Shown piece after piece: positions 1 to 9,029 of a stretch of 57,601 nucleotides of DNA. Position numbers and translations under genes: made by a program. The notes under the pieces are model-generated. The model was not told the DNA's origin. It saw only the letters and a program-made list of their open reading frames with translations, and did not search any database. This DNA comes from Hyphomicrobiales bacterium (GTDB lineage Bacteria; Pseudomonadota; Alphaproteobacteria; Rhizobiales; Beijerinckiaceae), in NCBI GenBank assembly GCA_027487245.1, contig JAIYDY010000001.1, forward strand, positions 1 through 57,601. Reading direction: 5' to 3'. The number at the start of each line of letters is the position of its first letter. Position 1 is the first letter of the stretch.

Positions 1-1033
1 AAGCGCTGAGGCCGTCATGCTCCGGCGGGTGCGCCAGCCTGTTCCCGACAACGCCGTCGATCAGCGCATCGAGCGCTGCGTCGCCTTCAGCCAAAGTCAG
101 CGTCACCGGCACCACGACCAGCCGCTCGGCCAGATCCGGCGGGACCTGCGAGCCCAGGCGCGCCATGTCCTTCTCGGTGGTCGCCACCAGCGCGCCGATG
201 GCAGCGGCATGGGCGCCCAGCGTCATCAGTTCATCGCTGCGGTAGGCTGCGTGATCGGCGACGAAGTGCGTGCCGACCACCCGCGCGCCGCAATCGGCCA
301 GCGTGCGCACGAACTTGTCAGGCAAGCCAATGCCGGCCATGGCGATCACGTCCTGGCCGGACAGGCGCGCGGCGACGTCGGCGCGCGGCGTCAGCCGGCC
401 CATCAGCACGGGCATGTCGCCGAGACGGGCGGCGGCGTTCAGCCCAGCCTGTCCATCGCCGATCACGATGGCTGCATCGACATGGCCGCGCTGGCGTTCG
501 ACCGGTGCCCTGAGCGGTCCGGCGGGAAAGACCATGCCATTGCCGAACCCGGTGCCGCCCTCGATCACCGCCAGTCTGAGATCCTTGTGCAGCGACGGGT
601 TTTGCAGCCCGTCATCCATGATGATGAAACTGGCCCCGGCCTCGCGCGCCAATGCCGCGCCCGCCAGCCGGTCAGGGGCCACGATGGTGCGGGCCACGCG
701 GGCAAGCAGCAGCGGCTCGTCGCCGACATCCGCCGCACCGTGGCTGGGACCGACCATCACCGGCTGTGTCACGCGGGCTCCGTAGCCGCGCGACAGGAAC
801 ATGGGCCGCTCGCCGCGGGCCAGCAGGCGCTGGGCCACGTGCATCGCCACTGGCGTCTTGCCCGATCCGCCCAGGGTGAGGTTGCCGATGCAGATCACCG
901 GCACACCGGCATGGGCCCCTGGCCTTGCCATGCGCCGGGCGGTGACAGCGCCGTAGATGAGGCCAAAAGGGGCCAGCAGTTGCGCCGCCAGACCGGGCGA
1001 GGTGTCCCACCAGAAGGCGGGGGCCTTGATCAC
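1..1033 (-). CDS. lpxK: Tetraacyldisaccharide 4'-kinase LpxK (3' end outside window)
   Basis: Phosphorylates the 4' position of the lipid A disaccharide at the inner membrane, the sixth step of the Raetz pathway. The P-loop GNLTLGGSGKTP lies at residues 50-61, followed by SRGYGA and DDGLQNP, the usual LpxK signatures. The reading frame stays open to the window edge; 344 residues are visible, already the usual family length (about 330-345), so little is missing. I chose the GTG start at 1033 because it overlaps the waaA stop (GTGA), which indicates translational coupling, and gives the expected N-terminus MIKAPAFWW. Last gene of the lipid A/Kdo run seen here. Identity is secure; only the exact C-terminus is unseen. 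Confidence 0.93.
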   Translation of the reverse strand, partial: MIKAPAFWWDTSPGLAAQLLAPFGLIYGAVTARRMARPGAHAGVPVICIGNLTLGGSGKTPVAMHVAQRLLARGERPMFLSRGYGARVTQPVMVGPSHGAADVGDEPLLLARVARTIVAPDRLAGAALAREAGASFIIMDDGLQNPSLHKDLRLAVIEGGTGFGNGMVFPAGPLRAPVERQRGHVDAAIVIGDGQAGLNAAARLGDMPVLMGRLTPRADVAARLSGQDVIAMAGIGLPDKFVRTLADCGARVVGTHFVADHAAYRSDELMTLGAHAAAIGALVATTEKDMARLGSQVPPDLAERLVVVPVTLTLAEGDAALDALIDGVVGNRLAHPPEHDGLSA

Positions 1034-2364
1034 GGACTGTTCCTGCCGGGATGGTTCGGCGTGGCGCGCCCCTGTGCGAGGCTGGCGCGGGCCAGCAGCG
1101 GGTCGAGTGCCTGCATCACCCGGTCGGCTGCGCCCCCCAGTTCGGTGACGACGGCCAGGGCCTGCCGCCCCGCCTGCCGGGCGCTGCTGGCATGGGTCAG
1201 CCAGTGCAGCACCTGCCCGGCCAGGGCGCCCGTGTCCGTGATCCTGACAGCGCCGCCCACCTCGTCGAGCGAGGCATAGACATCGGTGAAATTGTGGACG
1301 TGCGGACCGTGCACGATGGCAGCGCCCAGCTTGGCCGGCTCGATCGGGTTCTGGCCGCCATGGCTCACCAGCGATCCGCCGAGGAAGGCCACGGGTGCAA
1401 GGCGGTAGAACAGCCCCAGTTCCCCCACCGTGTCGGCAACGTAGACATCGACAGCCCTGTCCGGCGCCATGCCATCCGAGCGGCGCGCCGCCGACACGCC
1501 CATCTGCCGGGCCAGCGTCTCGATCTCCGGGCCGCGGTGCGGGTGGCGCGGCGCGATGATGGTCAGCAGTTTCGGCAGGCGGTCAGCAATACGGCGATGG
1601 GCGTCGATGACCAGTTCATCCTCGCCCGGATGGGTGCTGGCGGCGATCCAGATCGGCCTGCCTCCGGTTGCCCCTTCGAGGAGGGCCAGGCTCGCCAGAT
1701 CGGCAGGCGGGGGCAGCACGTCGTATTTGAGGTTGCCGCCCAGCGCGATGCGCGGCGCGCCCAGCCGCGAGAAGCGTTCGCCGTCGCGCTGCGACTGCGC
1801 CATGATCACGTCAAAGCGGCCGAGCAGCACGCGGGCGAAGCGCTCCTGCCTTGACCAGCGCTGGTAGGACTTGTCGGACATCCGCCCGTTGAGCAGCATC
1901 AGCGGCAGGTCGGCCTTGCCCGCCTCGACGATCATGTTCGGCCACAGCTCGGATTCCGCGATCAGCCCCACATCCGGCCTCCAGTGGCGGAAGAAGCGCC
2001 GCATGAAACCGGGCGTATCAAGCGGGATGAACTGGTGGATCGCCGCTGCCGGCAGGCGCTCGGCCATCACGCGGGCCGAGGTCAGGGTGCCCGATGTGAC
2101 CAGCAGCGTGTAGCCGCGGGCCATCAGCCGCTCGACGATGGGTGTCATCGACACCGTCTCGCCGACGCTGGCCCCGTGGATCCAGACCAGCGGGCCAGGC
2201 GGCCTCGGCCTGCCCGGCACAGCCTTGCGCTCGCCGAGCCTTGCCGCGTCTTCCTTGCCCTTCTTCAGGCGGTGGCCAAGGATCAGCCCCGCCGCCGGCT
2301 GCGCCAGCCGCGTGGCGATGCGGTAGAGCTTGAGCTGCCAGGGGCTCCTGATGGGGCTTTTCAT
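1030..2364 (-). CDS. waaA: 3-deoxy-D-manno-octulosonic acid (Kdo) transferase
   Basis: Transfers Kdo from CMP-Kdo to the lipid IVA precursor on the cytoplasmic face of the inner membrane. 444 residues, within the usual 420-440 range or slightly above. An N-terminal amphipathic stretch is followed by the Kdo-transferase N-domain with HGASVGET at residues 63-70, which carries the conserved catalytic Glu. Further on come SELWPN, LLNGRMSDKSYQRW, the nucleotide-binding APRHPHRG and the C-terminal FLGGSLVSHGGQNPIEPA. ATG start at 2364 overlaps the stop of the DUF374 acyltransferase (ATGA), and its own stop overlaps the lpxK start. The sequence alone cannot tell whether one or two Kdo units are added. 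Confidence 0.95.
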   Translation of the reverse strand: MKSPIRSPWQLKLYRIATRLAQPAAGLILGHRLKKGKEDAARLGERKAVPGRPRPPGPLVWIHGASVGETVSMTPIVERLMARGYTLLVTSGTLTSARVMAERLPAAAIHQFIPLDTPGFMRRFFRHWRPDVGLIAESELWPNMIVEAGKADLPLMLLNGRMSDKSYQRWSRQERFARVLLGRFDVIMAQSQRDGERFSRLGAPRIALGGNLKYDVLPPPADLASLALLEGATGGRPIWIAASTHPGEDELVIDAHRRIADRLPKLLTIIAPRHPHRGPEIETLARQMGVSAARRSDGMAPDRAVDVYVADTVGELGLFYRLAPVAFLGGSLVSHGGQNPIEPAKLGAAIVHGPHVHNFTDVYASLDEVGGAVRITDTGALAGQVLHWLTHASSARQAGRQALAVVTELGGAADRVMQALDPLLARASLAQGRATPNHPGRNSP

Positions 2365-3140
2365 GCGGTGCCAGCCCCGGATGTCGCTGCCCCTGCCGAC
2401 GCCTTCAGGCGCGCCGCCTCCCGGTTGGTCGCGATCAGCGCTCCGCCCGGATCGTCGCGGCCGACCAGCGCGAAGGCCCTCGCATGGACCGCATCGAGCC
2501 CGGACTCCACCGCGAGCCGCGCCGCTTCCAGCGCTGCCGCATCAGCCTCCCGCGCGACATGGATGGCCTCGCCGACGACGATGCCGCAGCGGCCGAAAGG
2601 CAACCCGATCGTGGTGCAATCCCAGTTGCGGGCAGAATGGCGGCGGCTGGTGACCACGGCGACCGGATAGATCGGCCGGCCAGAAACCTGCGCCAGCTTG
2701 ACGATGCCGATGCCGGCCACGCGGGCCACCTTGGGCACATCGGCGGTAAGGACCATGGTCGTGTCGCTGGCCAGTGCCCGCGTCATGGCGAGGAAGGCGC
2801 TGGCACCGCCCTTCTCCCGCACCTTGCGGCCATGGGCACCCGAGCCGCGGATCGTGCCGATGCCTAGTTCGCGCAGGGCAATGGCGTTGAACTCGCCGTC
2901 GCCGTGCCGAGACACCAGCGAACTCGCCTTCATCCAGTCCGGCCGTCCGAACGGCACCATCAGGTGCTGGCCATGCCACATCGCCACGATCACCGGCAGG
3001 TCGGGCCGGACCATGCGCTCGTAGACGCCCTCCGGCTCGATGATCATGCGGTTGGTCCGCTGCACCAGCTTCAGGTAGCCGGCGAGAAGGCGTCCGACAG
3101 CCTCCTGCACGAAGGGCTTCTTGAAGATGGCGAGCGCCAT
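2361..3140 (-). CDS. DUF374 lysophospholipid acyltransferase-family protein
   Basis: Membrane-associated acyltransferase fold of the DUF374 group, 259 residues from the ATG at 3140. An upstream in-frame extension to 3386 is rejected because it is antisense-like, Arg/Ser-rich sequence overlapping the DUF4170 gene. Visible motifs are WHGQHLMVPF (the HX4D-like region of this family), SRHGDGEFNAIALRELG and IRGSGAHG, then TADVPKVARVAG in the place where other members have a PDGPRGP-type sequence. The start is separated by 46 bp from DUF4170 and the stop overlaps waaA, so it belongs to the lipid A operon. A role in acylating lipid A or a precursor is inferred from context; substrate unknown. Confidence 0.85.
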   Translation of the reverse strand: MALAIFKKPFVQEAVGRLLAGYLKLVQRTNRMIIEPEGVYERMVRPDLPVIVAMWHGQHLMVPFGRPDWMKASSLVSRHGDGEFNAIALRELGIGTIRGSGAHGRKVREKGGASAFLAMTRALASDTTMVLTADVPKVARVAGIGIVKLAQVSGRPIYPVAVVTSRRHSARNWDCTTIGLPFGRCGIVVGEAIHVAREADAAALEAARLAVESGLDAVHARAFALVGRDDPGGALIATNREAARLKASAGAATSGAGTA

Positions 3141-3186
3141 GGCTTGTTCCGTTTTCCCGAGCTTATTGCCTGATCCGACCCAAAGG

Positions 3187-3429
3187 TCAGTTGCCGGGCT
3201 TGGCGGGGTCGAGCAGCCTGTGCAGATGCACCACGAAATAGCGCATGTGGGCGTTGTCGACGGTCGACTGCGCCTTCGCCTTCCAGGCCGCGTGGGCGCT
3301 GGCATAATTGGGGAACAGCCCGACGATGTCGACCTTGGACAGGTCCTTGAACTCCATGCCGTCGAGATGCGTGAGTTCGCCACCAAACACCAGATGGGGC
3401 AATTGCTTGCCGGAGCTTGTCTCTGTCAT
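3187..3429 (-). CDS. DUF4170 small protein
   Basis: 80-residue soluble protein matching the small DUF4170 family that recurs between CysQ and the DUF374 acyltransferase in Hyphomicrobiales. Recognisable stretches are HLVFGGEL near the N-terminus, VDIVGLFPNYASAHAAWKAK in the middle and MRYFVVHLHRLLDP at the C-terminus. The start at 3429 has a good ribosome binding site (GGGAG about 6 bases upstream). No catalytic motif, signal peptide or membrane segment is visible. Its function is not known to me; its position suggests some part in envelope lipid metabolism. Confidence 0.85.
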   Translation of the reverse strand: MTETSSGKQLPHLVFGGELTHLDGMEFKDLSKVDIVGLFPNYASAHAAWKAKAQSTVDNAHMRYFVVHLHRLLDPAKPGN

Positions 3430-3516
3430 GGAATCTCCCGATCTTCGCCAAACAGATGCTCCCGATACCCTATCGGATGACGGCTTGCGAGCGTTTTAAG
3501 CCGCCCCGGTGCGGCG

Positions 3517-4374
3517 TCAGACCCGGCTCGCGAAGGGCTCGCGCAAGGCCGTGGCGGCACCCAGCAGGCGGGCATGGAAGGTATGCGGCGCGGCCACCAG
3601 CGTGGCATGCACCGGCCTGGGGCGGTTGTAGGCAAGGGGCATCCCGTCCAGCCCGCTGACCAGCCCGCCCGCCTCGCGCAGCACGAGATCGGCTGCGGCC
3701 AGATCCCAGTCTCGGCTGTCGGGCGAAACCAGCCCGCCATCGATCGCACCATCGGCCACGCGCGCCAGCCTGAGCGCCAGCGACGGCACCTTCGGCTGCG
3801 GGTCGATCGTCAGGTGACGGCTGACCGCATCCAGCATCGGCTTCGGCCCCGCGATCCGGGGCAGCGCGGCGACCAGTCCGCTGGCCAGATCGAGGCGTGT
3901 GCCATTGCGGAAGGCACCGCCGCCTGCCGTGGCGAGGTAGGTGACGCCGAGCGCGGGCGCATGGACAACACCGAGGATCGGCTCGTTGTCCCGCAGCAGG
4001 GCCACGCAGACGCACCAGTCCGCGAGGCCGGCCATGAAGGCGCGGGTGCCATCGATCGGATCGACCACCCAGACGAAGGTCTTGCCGATCCGGGCCGGAT
4101 CGTCGGCTGTCTCTTCCGAGAGCCAGGCCGCTTCGGGCAGGGCCATGGTGCAACTGACCTTGAGAAACGAATCGACGCTGGTGTCTGCCTCGGTCACGGG
4201 CGAGCCGCCCTGCTTGGTCCAGACCCGCGCGGTGGTTGCAGCGCCCGGCCTGAAATGACCCATCGCCATGACGCCGGCAGCAAGGGCCGCCTGATGGGCA
4301 CGCTCCGCAAGCTCGGGCAGGCGCGCCAGTGTCGCGGCGGCGAGGGAGGTTTCTGTCTTGGCCAGGGTCGTCAT
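3517..4374 (-). CDS. cysQ: 3'(2'),5'-bisphosphate nucleotidase CysQ / inositol monophosphatase family
   Basis: Mg-dependent, Li-sensitive phosphatase fold, 285 residues. Metal-site motifs are all present: GGSPVTEAD (residues 56-64), SEET with Glu87-Glu88, DPIDGT at 105-110, and the C-terminal WDLAAADLVLREAGG. In this context the expected substrate is 3'-phosphoadenosine 5'-phosphate, a by-product of sulfate assimilation and of phosphopantetheine transfer; inositol monophosphatase activity cannot be excluded by sequence. It is the first gene of the minus-strand lipid A group, 87 bp before DUF4170, and its promoter would lie in 4375-4500. Confidence 0.9.
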   Translation of the reverse strand: MTTLAKTETSLAAATLARLPELAERAHQAALAAGVMAMGHFRPGAATTARVWTKQGGSPVTEADTSVDSFLKVSCTMALPEAAWLSEETADDPARIGKTFVWVVDPIDGTRAFMAGLADWCVCVALLRDNEPILGVVHAPALGVTYLATAGGGAFRNGTRLDLASGLVAALPRIAGPKPMLDAVSRHLTIDPQPKVPSLALRLARVADGAIDGGLVSPDSRDWDLAAADLVLREAGGLVSGLDGMPLAYNRPRPVHATLVAAPHTFHARLLGAATALREPFASRV

Positions 4375-4578
4375 GGCCCTGTTTATGGGCTTCGGTCGGA
4401 TTCGTGCAAGCGGGATAAGCTTCCATCAAGCATGCGCGCACATTCAGGCGGCGAAACCTCCTCTTAACGCAACACCTTAAGGGCATGGCGACGCACCTGC
4501 GGCATGGTCATGGCTGTCAGAACGAGGCCGCACCTCTCAAAAAAGCGGCCCGTCTGCAGGGAAAACGAGGCGTCAAAC

Positions 4579-5145
4579 ATGGCCAACAATGCGCCAGCAT
4601 ACGGGTCTGGTCGTAACAGGCGACCAGACCCGATCTCGCAGATCGGACCGGGCGTTGGCCACGATTTTGGCCACCCCGCGGCGGACCCCGTCGCACGGAT
4701 GCCATCCGGCTGCATCAGCCTGGATGCGCCCATCGTCCGGATCGAGGGTGTCCGCATCATCCGCAAGGGCTCAGCCTGGCGCGGTGTCGGCCTTCGTCTC
4801 CAGAACAACGATCCCGCGTCCACGATCTTCGAGGTGTTCCTGACCGCCGGCGATGGCCGCGATCTGGTGATCGCCGTGCTCGATGAGGACGAGGCCGTGG
4901 CCACCTGGCGCAGCGCCGGCAAGGCCACGATGCTGCCCTTGCTGATGCAGGCCGCCGACGGCACCACGAGTGCGCCCTATCCGCAGTTGGGCGCGGTGGC
5001 GCTCGGCCAGTTCCATTTCCGCCGCCAGCATTCCTTCCTGCGTCACCGCAGGCCGCGTTTCCTGGTTCGCCGCAAGCCTGCCCGCCAAAGCCTCGAGCGC
5101 ATTGGCATCGAAGGCGAGGAATTGTCGCGCGGCACCGTCGTCTGA
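4579..5145 (+). CDS. DUF6101 family protein
   Basis: Resembles the DUF6101 family of Hyphomicrobiales, which often begins with a GSGR...RLDP-like segment; here AYGSGRNRRPDP follows the ATG at 4579. An in-frame start at 4504 would add 25 residues with no resemblance to the family, so the internal ATG is preferred (188 residues). The middle is a beta-rich segment (VGLRLQNNDPASTIFEVFLTA, then ATWRSAGKATMLPLL) and the C-terminus is strongly basic (FHFRRQHSFLRHRRPRFLVRR). No signal peptide or membrane helix. Convergent with ubiA, whose stop is 11 bp away. Function unknown; the basic tail could bind nucleic acid or acidic lipids (inference). Confidence 0.7.
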   Translation: MANNAPAYGSGRNRRPDPISQIGPGVGHDFGHPAADPVARMPSGCISLDAPIVRIEGVRIIRKGSAWRGVGLRLQNNDPASTIFEVFLTAGDGRDLVIAVLDEDEAVATWRSAGKATMLPLLMQAADGTTSAPYPQLGAVALGQFHFRRQHSFLRHRRPRFLVRRKPARQSLERIGIEGEELSRGTVV

Positions 5146-5155
5146 CGGCAGCGCC

Positions 5156-6157
5156 TCAGAATACGCCGCGCAGCACCGGATCGAGGCAGAGCCCCGCTGC
5201 CAGCAACAGCCCGGCATCCCGGTTCGACTTGAACAGTGCCAGCGCCTGCTGCGGGGTTGCCCCGCCGATGCCACTCAGTTGCCGCGCCAGATGCCCCGCG
5301 AACAGCGCAAGCCCGGCATAGGCGGCAAGGCCTCCGCCAACCAGCCAGATCGCCATGAGCGCCAGCATCGCCGCCAGCCCGTAGCAGATGGCAATGGCCG
5401 CTCGCGTGTGGCCGCCGAAGGTGCGGGCCGACGAGCGGATGCCCACGACCGCGTCGTCCTCGATGTCCTGAAGCGCGTAGATCGTGTCATAGCCGATGGT
5501 CCAGAACACTGCCGCCAGATAGAGCAGCAGCGGGGCTAGAGAGAGCGAGCCGAACACGGCGCTCCAGCCCACCAGCGCGCCCCACGAGAAAGCGAGCCCC
5601 AGCACCGCCTGCGGCATGCCGGTGATCCGCTTCATGAACGGATAGACCGCGACCACCAGCAGCGATGATGCGCCGATGACGATGGTGGCAAGGTTGAATT
5701 GAAGCAGCACGCCAAGGCCGGTGAAACACAGGATGCCGAGCCAGATCACGGCCTGCCGCACGCTGACCTCACCGGCGGGGAGGGGCCTGTTCCGCGTGCG
5801 CGCCACATGTCGGTCGAGATCGCGGTCGACGATGTCGTTGAAGGTGCAGCCCGCCCCGCGCATGGCCACTGCGCCGATGGCGAACAGCACCATGTGCCAG
5901 AGGTTCGGGTGAGTGTGTCCAGCTCCGGTCGCCGCCAGCCCCGCCGCCCACCAGCACGGCAGCAGCAGCAGCCACGAGCCGATCGGCCTGTCGAGCCGGG
6001 CGAGCTTCAGATAGGGGCGCAGGGCAGCCGGCGCCCGCGTGTCGACCCAGTTGTTGCGTTGCGCGTCCGGCAAGGCCGCTGGCGCATGGCCCGGCGGCAA
6101 GGCTGCCGACGCCCCGGTGACGTCATGGCTCACAGTGCGCCTTGCGGCACCCGCCAT
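5156..6157 (-). CDS. ubiA: 4-hydroxybenzoate polyprenyltransferase UbiA
   Basis: Integral membrane prenyltransferase that attaches the polyprenyl tail to 4-hydroxybenzoate in ubiquinone synthesis. The first Asp-rich motif NDIVDRDLD lies at residues 107-115 and the second, YALQDIEDD, about 130 residues later; multiple hydrophobic helices run through the protein. The ATG at 6157 overlaps the upstream secreted-protein gene by 28 bp. A GTG at 6133 forms a GTGA overlap with that gene's stop and has AAGG about 7 bases upstream, so it is an equally good or better start (325 residues). It supplies the quinone used by the respiratory chain that ends at the cox cluster further right. Confidence 0.95.
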   Translation of the reverse strand: MAGAARRTVSHDVTGASAALPPGHAPAALPDAQRNNWVDTRAPAALRPYLKLARLDRPIGSWLLLLPCWWAAGLAATGAGHTHPNLWHMVLFAIGAVAMRGAGCTFNDIVDRDLDRHVARTRNRPLPAGEVSVRQAVIWLGILCFTGLGVLLQFNLATIVIGASSLLVVAVYPFMKRITGMPQAVLGLAFSWGALVGWSAVFGSLSLAPLLLYLAAVFWTIGYDTIYALQDIEDDAVVGIRSSARTFGGHTRAAIAICYGLAAMLALMAIWLVGGGLAAYAGLALFAGHLARQLSGIGGATPQQALALFKSNRDAGLLLAAGLCLDPVLRGVF

Positions 6158-6669
6158 GGACCGCTGGAGAAGCCATCAACGCCGCCAAAGGCTCCGTTTC
6201 CGCCTTGCTGGGCCTGCTGCGCCTGCTGGCGCGCGCGCTGCTCCATCACGGTGCGCTGCCTGGCAGCACCGCAGGCTTGTGCCCTGACCTTGGTGACCTG
6301 GCCCTGACCGGCCTTCAGGTTCTCGATGAACTCATCGGGAATCTGGCACCAGTCCTTGTTCTCGGTGGCGAAGGCCAGCGTCTGGGCGCCATTGCTGGCA
6401 AGGCTGCCGAACAGGTTGCAGGCCACGCCCGGATCGACGTTCTTCTTGCCCATGCCGTTGACCCGCTTCATGATTCCCTCGCGCTGCTTGAGCAGCACGC
6501 CGATGCGCTCGCAGATGGCGGATTGCGCTGCGGCGGGGCTGGTGCCAACCGCCATCATCACCGGAGCCATCGCCAGCGCGATCGCCAGACCGAGAGACGC
6601 CGGCACGAGACGCCGTGTCTTGCCATTCACGCCAGAGGAAGCCATCACCAAACGCCTTGCCATCATCAT
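6130..6669 (-). CDS. Small secreted protein with four conserved-looking cysteines
   Basis: 179 residues from the first of three tandem ATGs at 6669 (GGGGAC just upstream). The N-terminus is a Sec signal peptide: basic residues, then LGLAIALAMAPVMMAV and an AAAQS cleavage region. The mature part has exactly four cysteines, in ICERI, ACNLFGSL, DWCQIPDE and QACGAAR, likely forming two disulfides in the periplasm. The spacing, with an AC.LF motif and W-C-x-I-P, recalls a hypothetical secreted family I know from rhizobia. The C-terminus is low-complexity Gln/Ala then Gly-rich. The stop overlaps the ubiA start region, so the two are probably co-transcribed. Function unknown. Confidence 0.75.
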   Translation of the reverse strand: MMMARRLVMASSGVNGKTRRLVPASLGLAIALAMAPVMMAVGTSPAAAQSAICERIGVLLKQREGIMKRVNGMGKKNVDPGVACNLFGSLASNGAQTLAFATENKDWCQIPDEFIENLKAGQGQVTKVRAQACGAARQRTVMEQRARQQAQQAQQGGNGAFGGVDGFSSGPWRVPQGAL

Positions 6670-6928
6670 GTCCCCGGTCGGTCCAAAGTCTTTGTCGGGC
6701 TGGACCTGCCTGCGCCGCCATCCGCCCGGATGCCGCGCTGGCTGCCTGCCGCCCTCGCAATTCCCAATCCTATAGCAGCGCTGGCCGCCACATTCCAGCG
6801 CCGGGCACTGATCGGTTCTCATCATGCCCGAAGTATGGCAGTCACATGGTCCTGTCGCAGTGACAGCCATGGTCTTTGCACTGCTCACCTGTTCAAGCGC
6901 GCTGCCCTGTTCCGATCAAGAGGCCCCG

Positions 6929-7702
6929 ATGTCACAGCCAGACGCTGCCCGAGCCGGCTCGCCCCCGATCAGCGGCCCCCGGCTCTATGTGGCCGGCGAT
7001 CTGGCCACGGATGCCAGCATCGGGCTGGATGCGGCCCAGACCAACTATCTGGCCAATGTGCTGCGCCTCAAGGCCGGTGCGGCGGTGCTCGCCTTCAACG
7101 GCCGTGACGGCGAATGGCGCTGTGCAGTCGAGCCGGCCGGTCGCAGGGACATCGCGTTGCGCGCCCTCGTGCAGACCCGCCCGCAGCCCGCGCCGGGCGA
7201 TCTGCACTACCTGTTCGCGCCGCTCAAATCGGCCCGGCTCGACTACATGGCGCAGAAGGCTGTGGAGATGGGTGTCAGCCACCTCAGGCCCGTGCTGACC
7301 CAGCGCACCCAGGTCTCGCGCATCAAGGCCGAGCGGCTCGCTGCCAACGCCATCGAGGCCGCCGAGCAATGCGGCATCCTGCATGTGCCGGAGATCCTGC
7401 CCGAGATGAAGCTGGAGCGCGCCATCGCGGCGCTGGAGCCGGCGCGCGTGCTGATCTTCTGCGATGAGGATGCGGCGGTGACGAACCCGGTCAAGGCCCT
7501 GCAGGCCGTGCCGGCCGGGCCGCTGGCGCTGCTGATCGGACCTGAAGGCGGTTTCGATCCGGCCGAGCGGCGCTGGCTGGCGGCCCGGCCCGGCACGGTG
7601 CGCCTCTCGCTGGGGCCACGAATCCTGCGCGCCGACACCGCCGCGGTCGCCGCCCTTGCCATCGTTCAGTCCACTTTGGGTGACTGGGGTGTGCGGCCCT
7701 GA
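6929..7702 (+). CDS. rsmE: 16S rRNA (uracil-1498-N3)-methyltransferase RsmE
   Basis: Methylates N3 of U1498 in the 30S decoding region using S-adenosylmethionine; SPOUT fold with a C-terminal trefoil knot. Signatures: a PUA-like N-terminal segment with NYLANVLRLKAG, KSARLDYMAQKAVEMGV, AAEQCGI, then the knot motifs LIGPEGGF and LGPRILRADTA. The start at 6929 (MSQPDAAR) is chosen over an upstream in-frame ATG at 6824 because it is preceded by AAGAGG at a good distance and gives the usual length (257 residues). Divergent from the secreted-protein/ubiA unit. Confidence 0.94.
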   Translation: MSQPDAARAGSPPISGPRLYVAGDLATDASIGLDAAQTNYLANVLRLKAGAAVLAFNGRDGEWRCAVEPAGRRDIALRALVQTRPQPAPGDLHYLFAPLKSARLDYMAQKAVEMGVSHLRPVLTQRTQVSRIKAERLAANAIEAAEQCGILHVPEILPEMKLERAIAALEPARVLIFCDEDAAVTNPVKALQAVPAGPLALLIGPEGGFDPAERRWLAARPGTVRLSLGPRILRADTAAVAALAIVQSTLGDWGVRP

Positions 7703-7799
7703 TGGGCAGGCAGACAAAAGACGTTGCGTTTCAAACGTTTGCCGATTTGTCGCATGCGCCGTAATTGAGCCTTGTTCAACGTCAGTCTAGGGCCTCGAT

Positions 7800-7819
7800 C
7801 ATCACAGTCGATTGTGATG
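7800..7819. promoter_or_regulatory. 20-bp near-perfect dyad upstream of the YbdK gene
   Basis: CATCACAGTCGATTGTGATG pairs at 9 of 10 positions and ends 31 bp before the ATG at 7851. The spacing is TCACA-N6-TGTGA, the reverse of the CRP half-site order, so it is not a CRP/FNR consensus. It sits in an AT-richer stretch and could be an operator for a dimeric regulator. No evidence for which one. Confidence 0.35.
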
Positions 7820-7850
7820 CCTTCTGGCTTCAGATGACGAGGGTTCAACG

Positions 7851-9029
7851 ATGAAAAAGCTCAAGAACTATCAATTCGGCATCGAAGAAGAGTATTTTAT
7901 TTCAGATGCACTGACACGATCATCAGTCAGCAATGTATCTCCGCACTTCATTGCAGCCGTTCGTGCCGAATATCCGGTCGAGGTCCAGCGCGAGATGCTG
8001 CAATGCCAGCTCGAGGTCGCCACCCGCCCTTGCGTCGAGATGGGTGAGGCACGGACCGCGCTGGCCGACCTGCGCCAGGGCCTCTCGGCCATTGCCGGCG
8101 AGCATGGCATGCTGCTGATGGCCTCCGGAACCCATCCCAGCGCCAACTGGCTGCACCAGCGCGTCACGGCGGCGGCGCGCTATGACAGGATCATGCGGGA
8201 CCTGCAGATGGTCGGCTCGCGCAACCAGGTTTGCGGACTGCATGTCCATGTCGAGGTGCCCGACGAGGACCGTCGCATCAGCATCATGGGCCGCATCCTG
8301 CCCTACTTGCCGCTGCTGCTGGCGCTGTCCACCTCCTCGCCGTTCTGGCAGGGCCACCGCACCGGCCTGATGGGCTACCGCCTTGCGGCCTACCGCGAGT
8401 TGCCGCGCACCGGCCTGCCGGAGATCTTCGAGAGCGCCGCCGACTACAAGCGCTATCTGGATGTGATGGTGAAGGCGCGTGCCATCGAGAATTCCGGCTT
8501 CGTCTGGTGGGCCATCCGCCCCTCGCGCGAGCACCCCACGCTGGAACTGCGCGTGGCGGACAGCTGCACGCGGCTTGAGGACACGATCGGCATTGCCGCG
8601 CTGTATCGCTGCCTCGTGCGCCATCTCGATCTCGACACCGGCCTCAATGCCGATCCCTCCGCCTCCTCGCGGGCAATCACCGCCGAGAACATCTGGCGCG
8701 CCCAGCGCTATGGCATCCACGCCGGCTTCGTTGATGAACACAGCGCCAGCATGCGTTCCATGGCGGACGTGCTGGCCGAAACCATCACGCTGGTCGAGCC
8801 CGATGCCCGCGAGCTTGGCTGCCTGCCGGAACTCTACAGCCTGCGCGACATCCTGCTGCGCGGCACAAGCGCCGATGGCCAGCTTGCCGTGTTCGAGGAG
8901 GCCCGCAACCGCCTGCGCCACACCGGCGAGGCGCTGGGCGTCGTGGTCGATTGGCTGGCTGCCGAAACACGGATGGACCGCAGCATCGCGGCCCGCCAGA
9001 CGGCCGCCGCAGCCGTGATGCTGCACTGA
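7851..9029 (+). CDS. YbdK-type carboxylate-amine ligase (glutamate-cysteine ligase superfamily)
   Basis: 392 residues with the GCS2/YbdK fold: FGIEEEYF at the N-terminus (metal and ATP binding), QCQLEVAT, ASGTHPSANW, SRNQVCGLHVHVEVPD, then HPTLELRVADSC and a helical C-terminal domain. In E. coli the YbdK protein has only weak gamma-glutamylcysteine synthetase activity and its natural amine substrate is uncertain; the same caution applies here. A bona fide GshA follows 330 bp downstream, so this enzyme is probably not the main glutathione source. The first 35 or so codons use A/T-rich choices (TTT ATT TCA, CGA TCA TCA) unlike the rest of the gene. The start has AGGG 8-9 bases upstream. Confidence 0.88.
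   Translation: MKKLKNYQFGIEEEYFISDALTRSSVSNVSPHFIAAVRAEYPVEVQREMLQCQLEVATRPCVEMGEARTALADLRQGLSAIAGEHGMLLMASGTHPSANWLHQRVTAAARYDRIMRDLQMVGSRNQVCGLHVHVEVPDEDRRISIMGRILPYLPLLLALSTSSPFWQGHRTGLMGYRLAAYRELPRTGLPEIFESAADYKRYLDVMVKARAIENSGFVWWAIRPSREHPTLELRVADSCTRLEDTIGIAALYRCLVRHLDLDTGLNADPSASSRAITAENIWRAQRYGIHAGFVDEHSASMRSMADVLAETITLVEPDARELGCLPELYSLRDILLRGTSADGQLAVFEEARNRLRHTGEALGVVVDWLAAETRMDRSIAARQTAAAAVMLH

Noticed and set aside
7800..7819. CRP/FNR-type site before the YbdK gene
   Set aside because: Half-sites are in the opposite order to TGTGA-N6-TCACA; kept only as an unassigned dyad.
7666..7848. 60-codon minus-strand ORF divergent from the YbdK gene
   Set aside because: Overlaps the end of rsmE, no convincing ribosome binding site, and no recognised family; too weak to call, though the AT-richer DNA keeps it possible.
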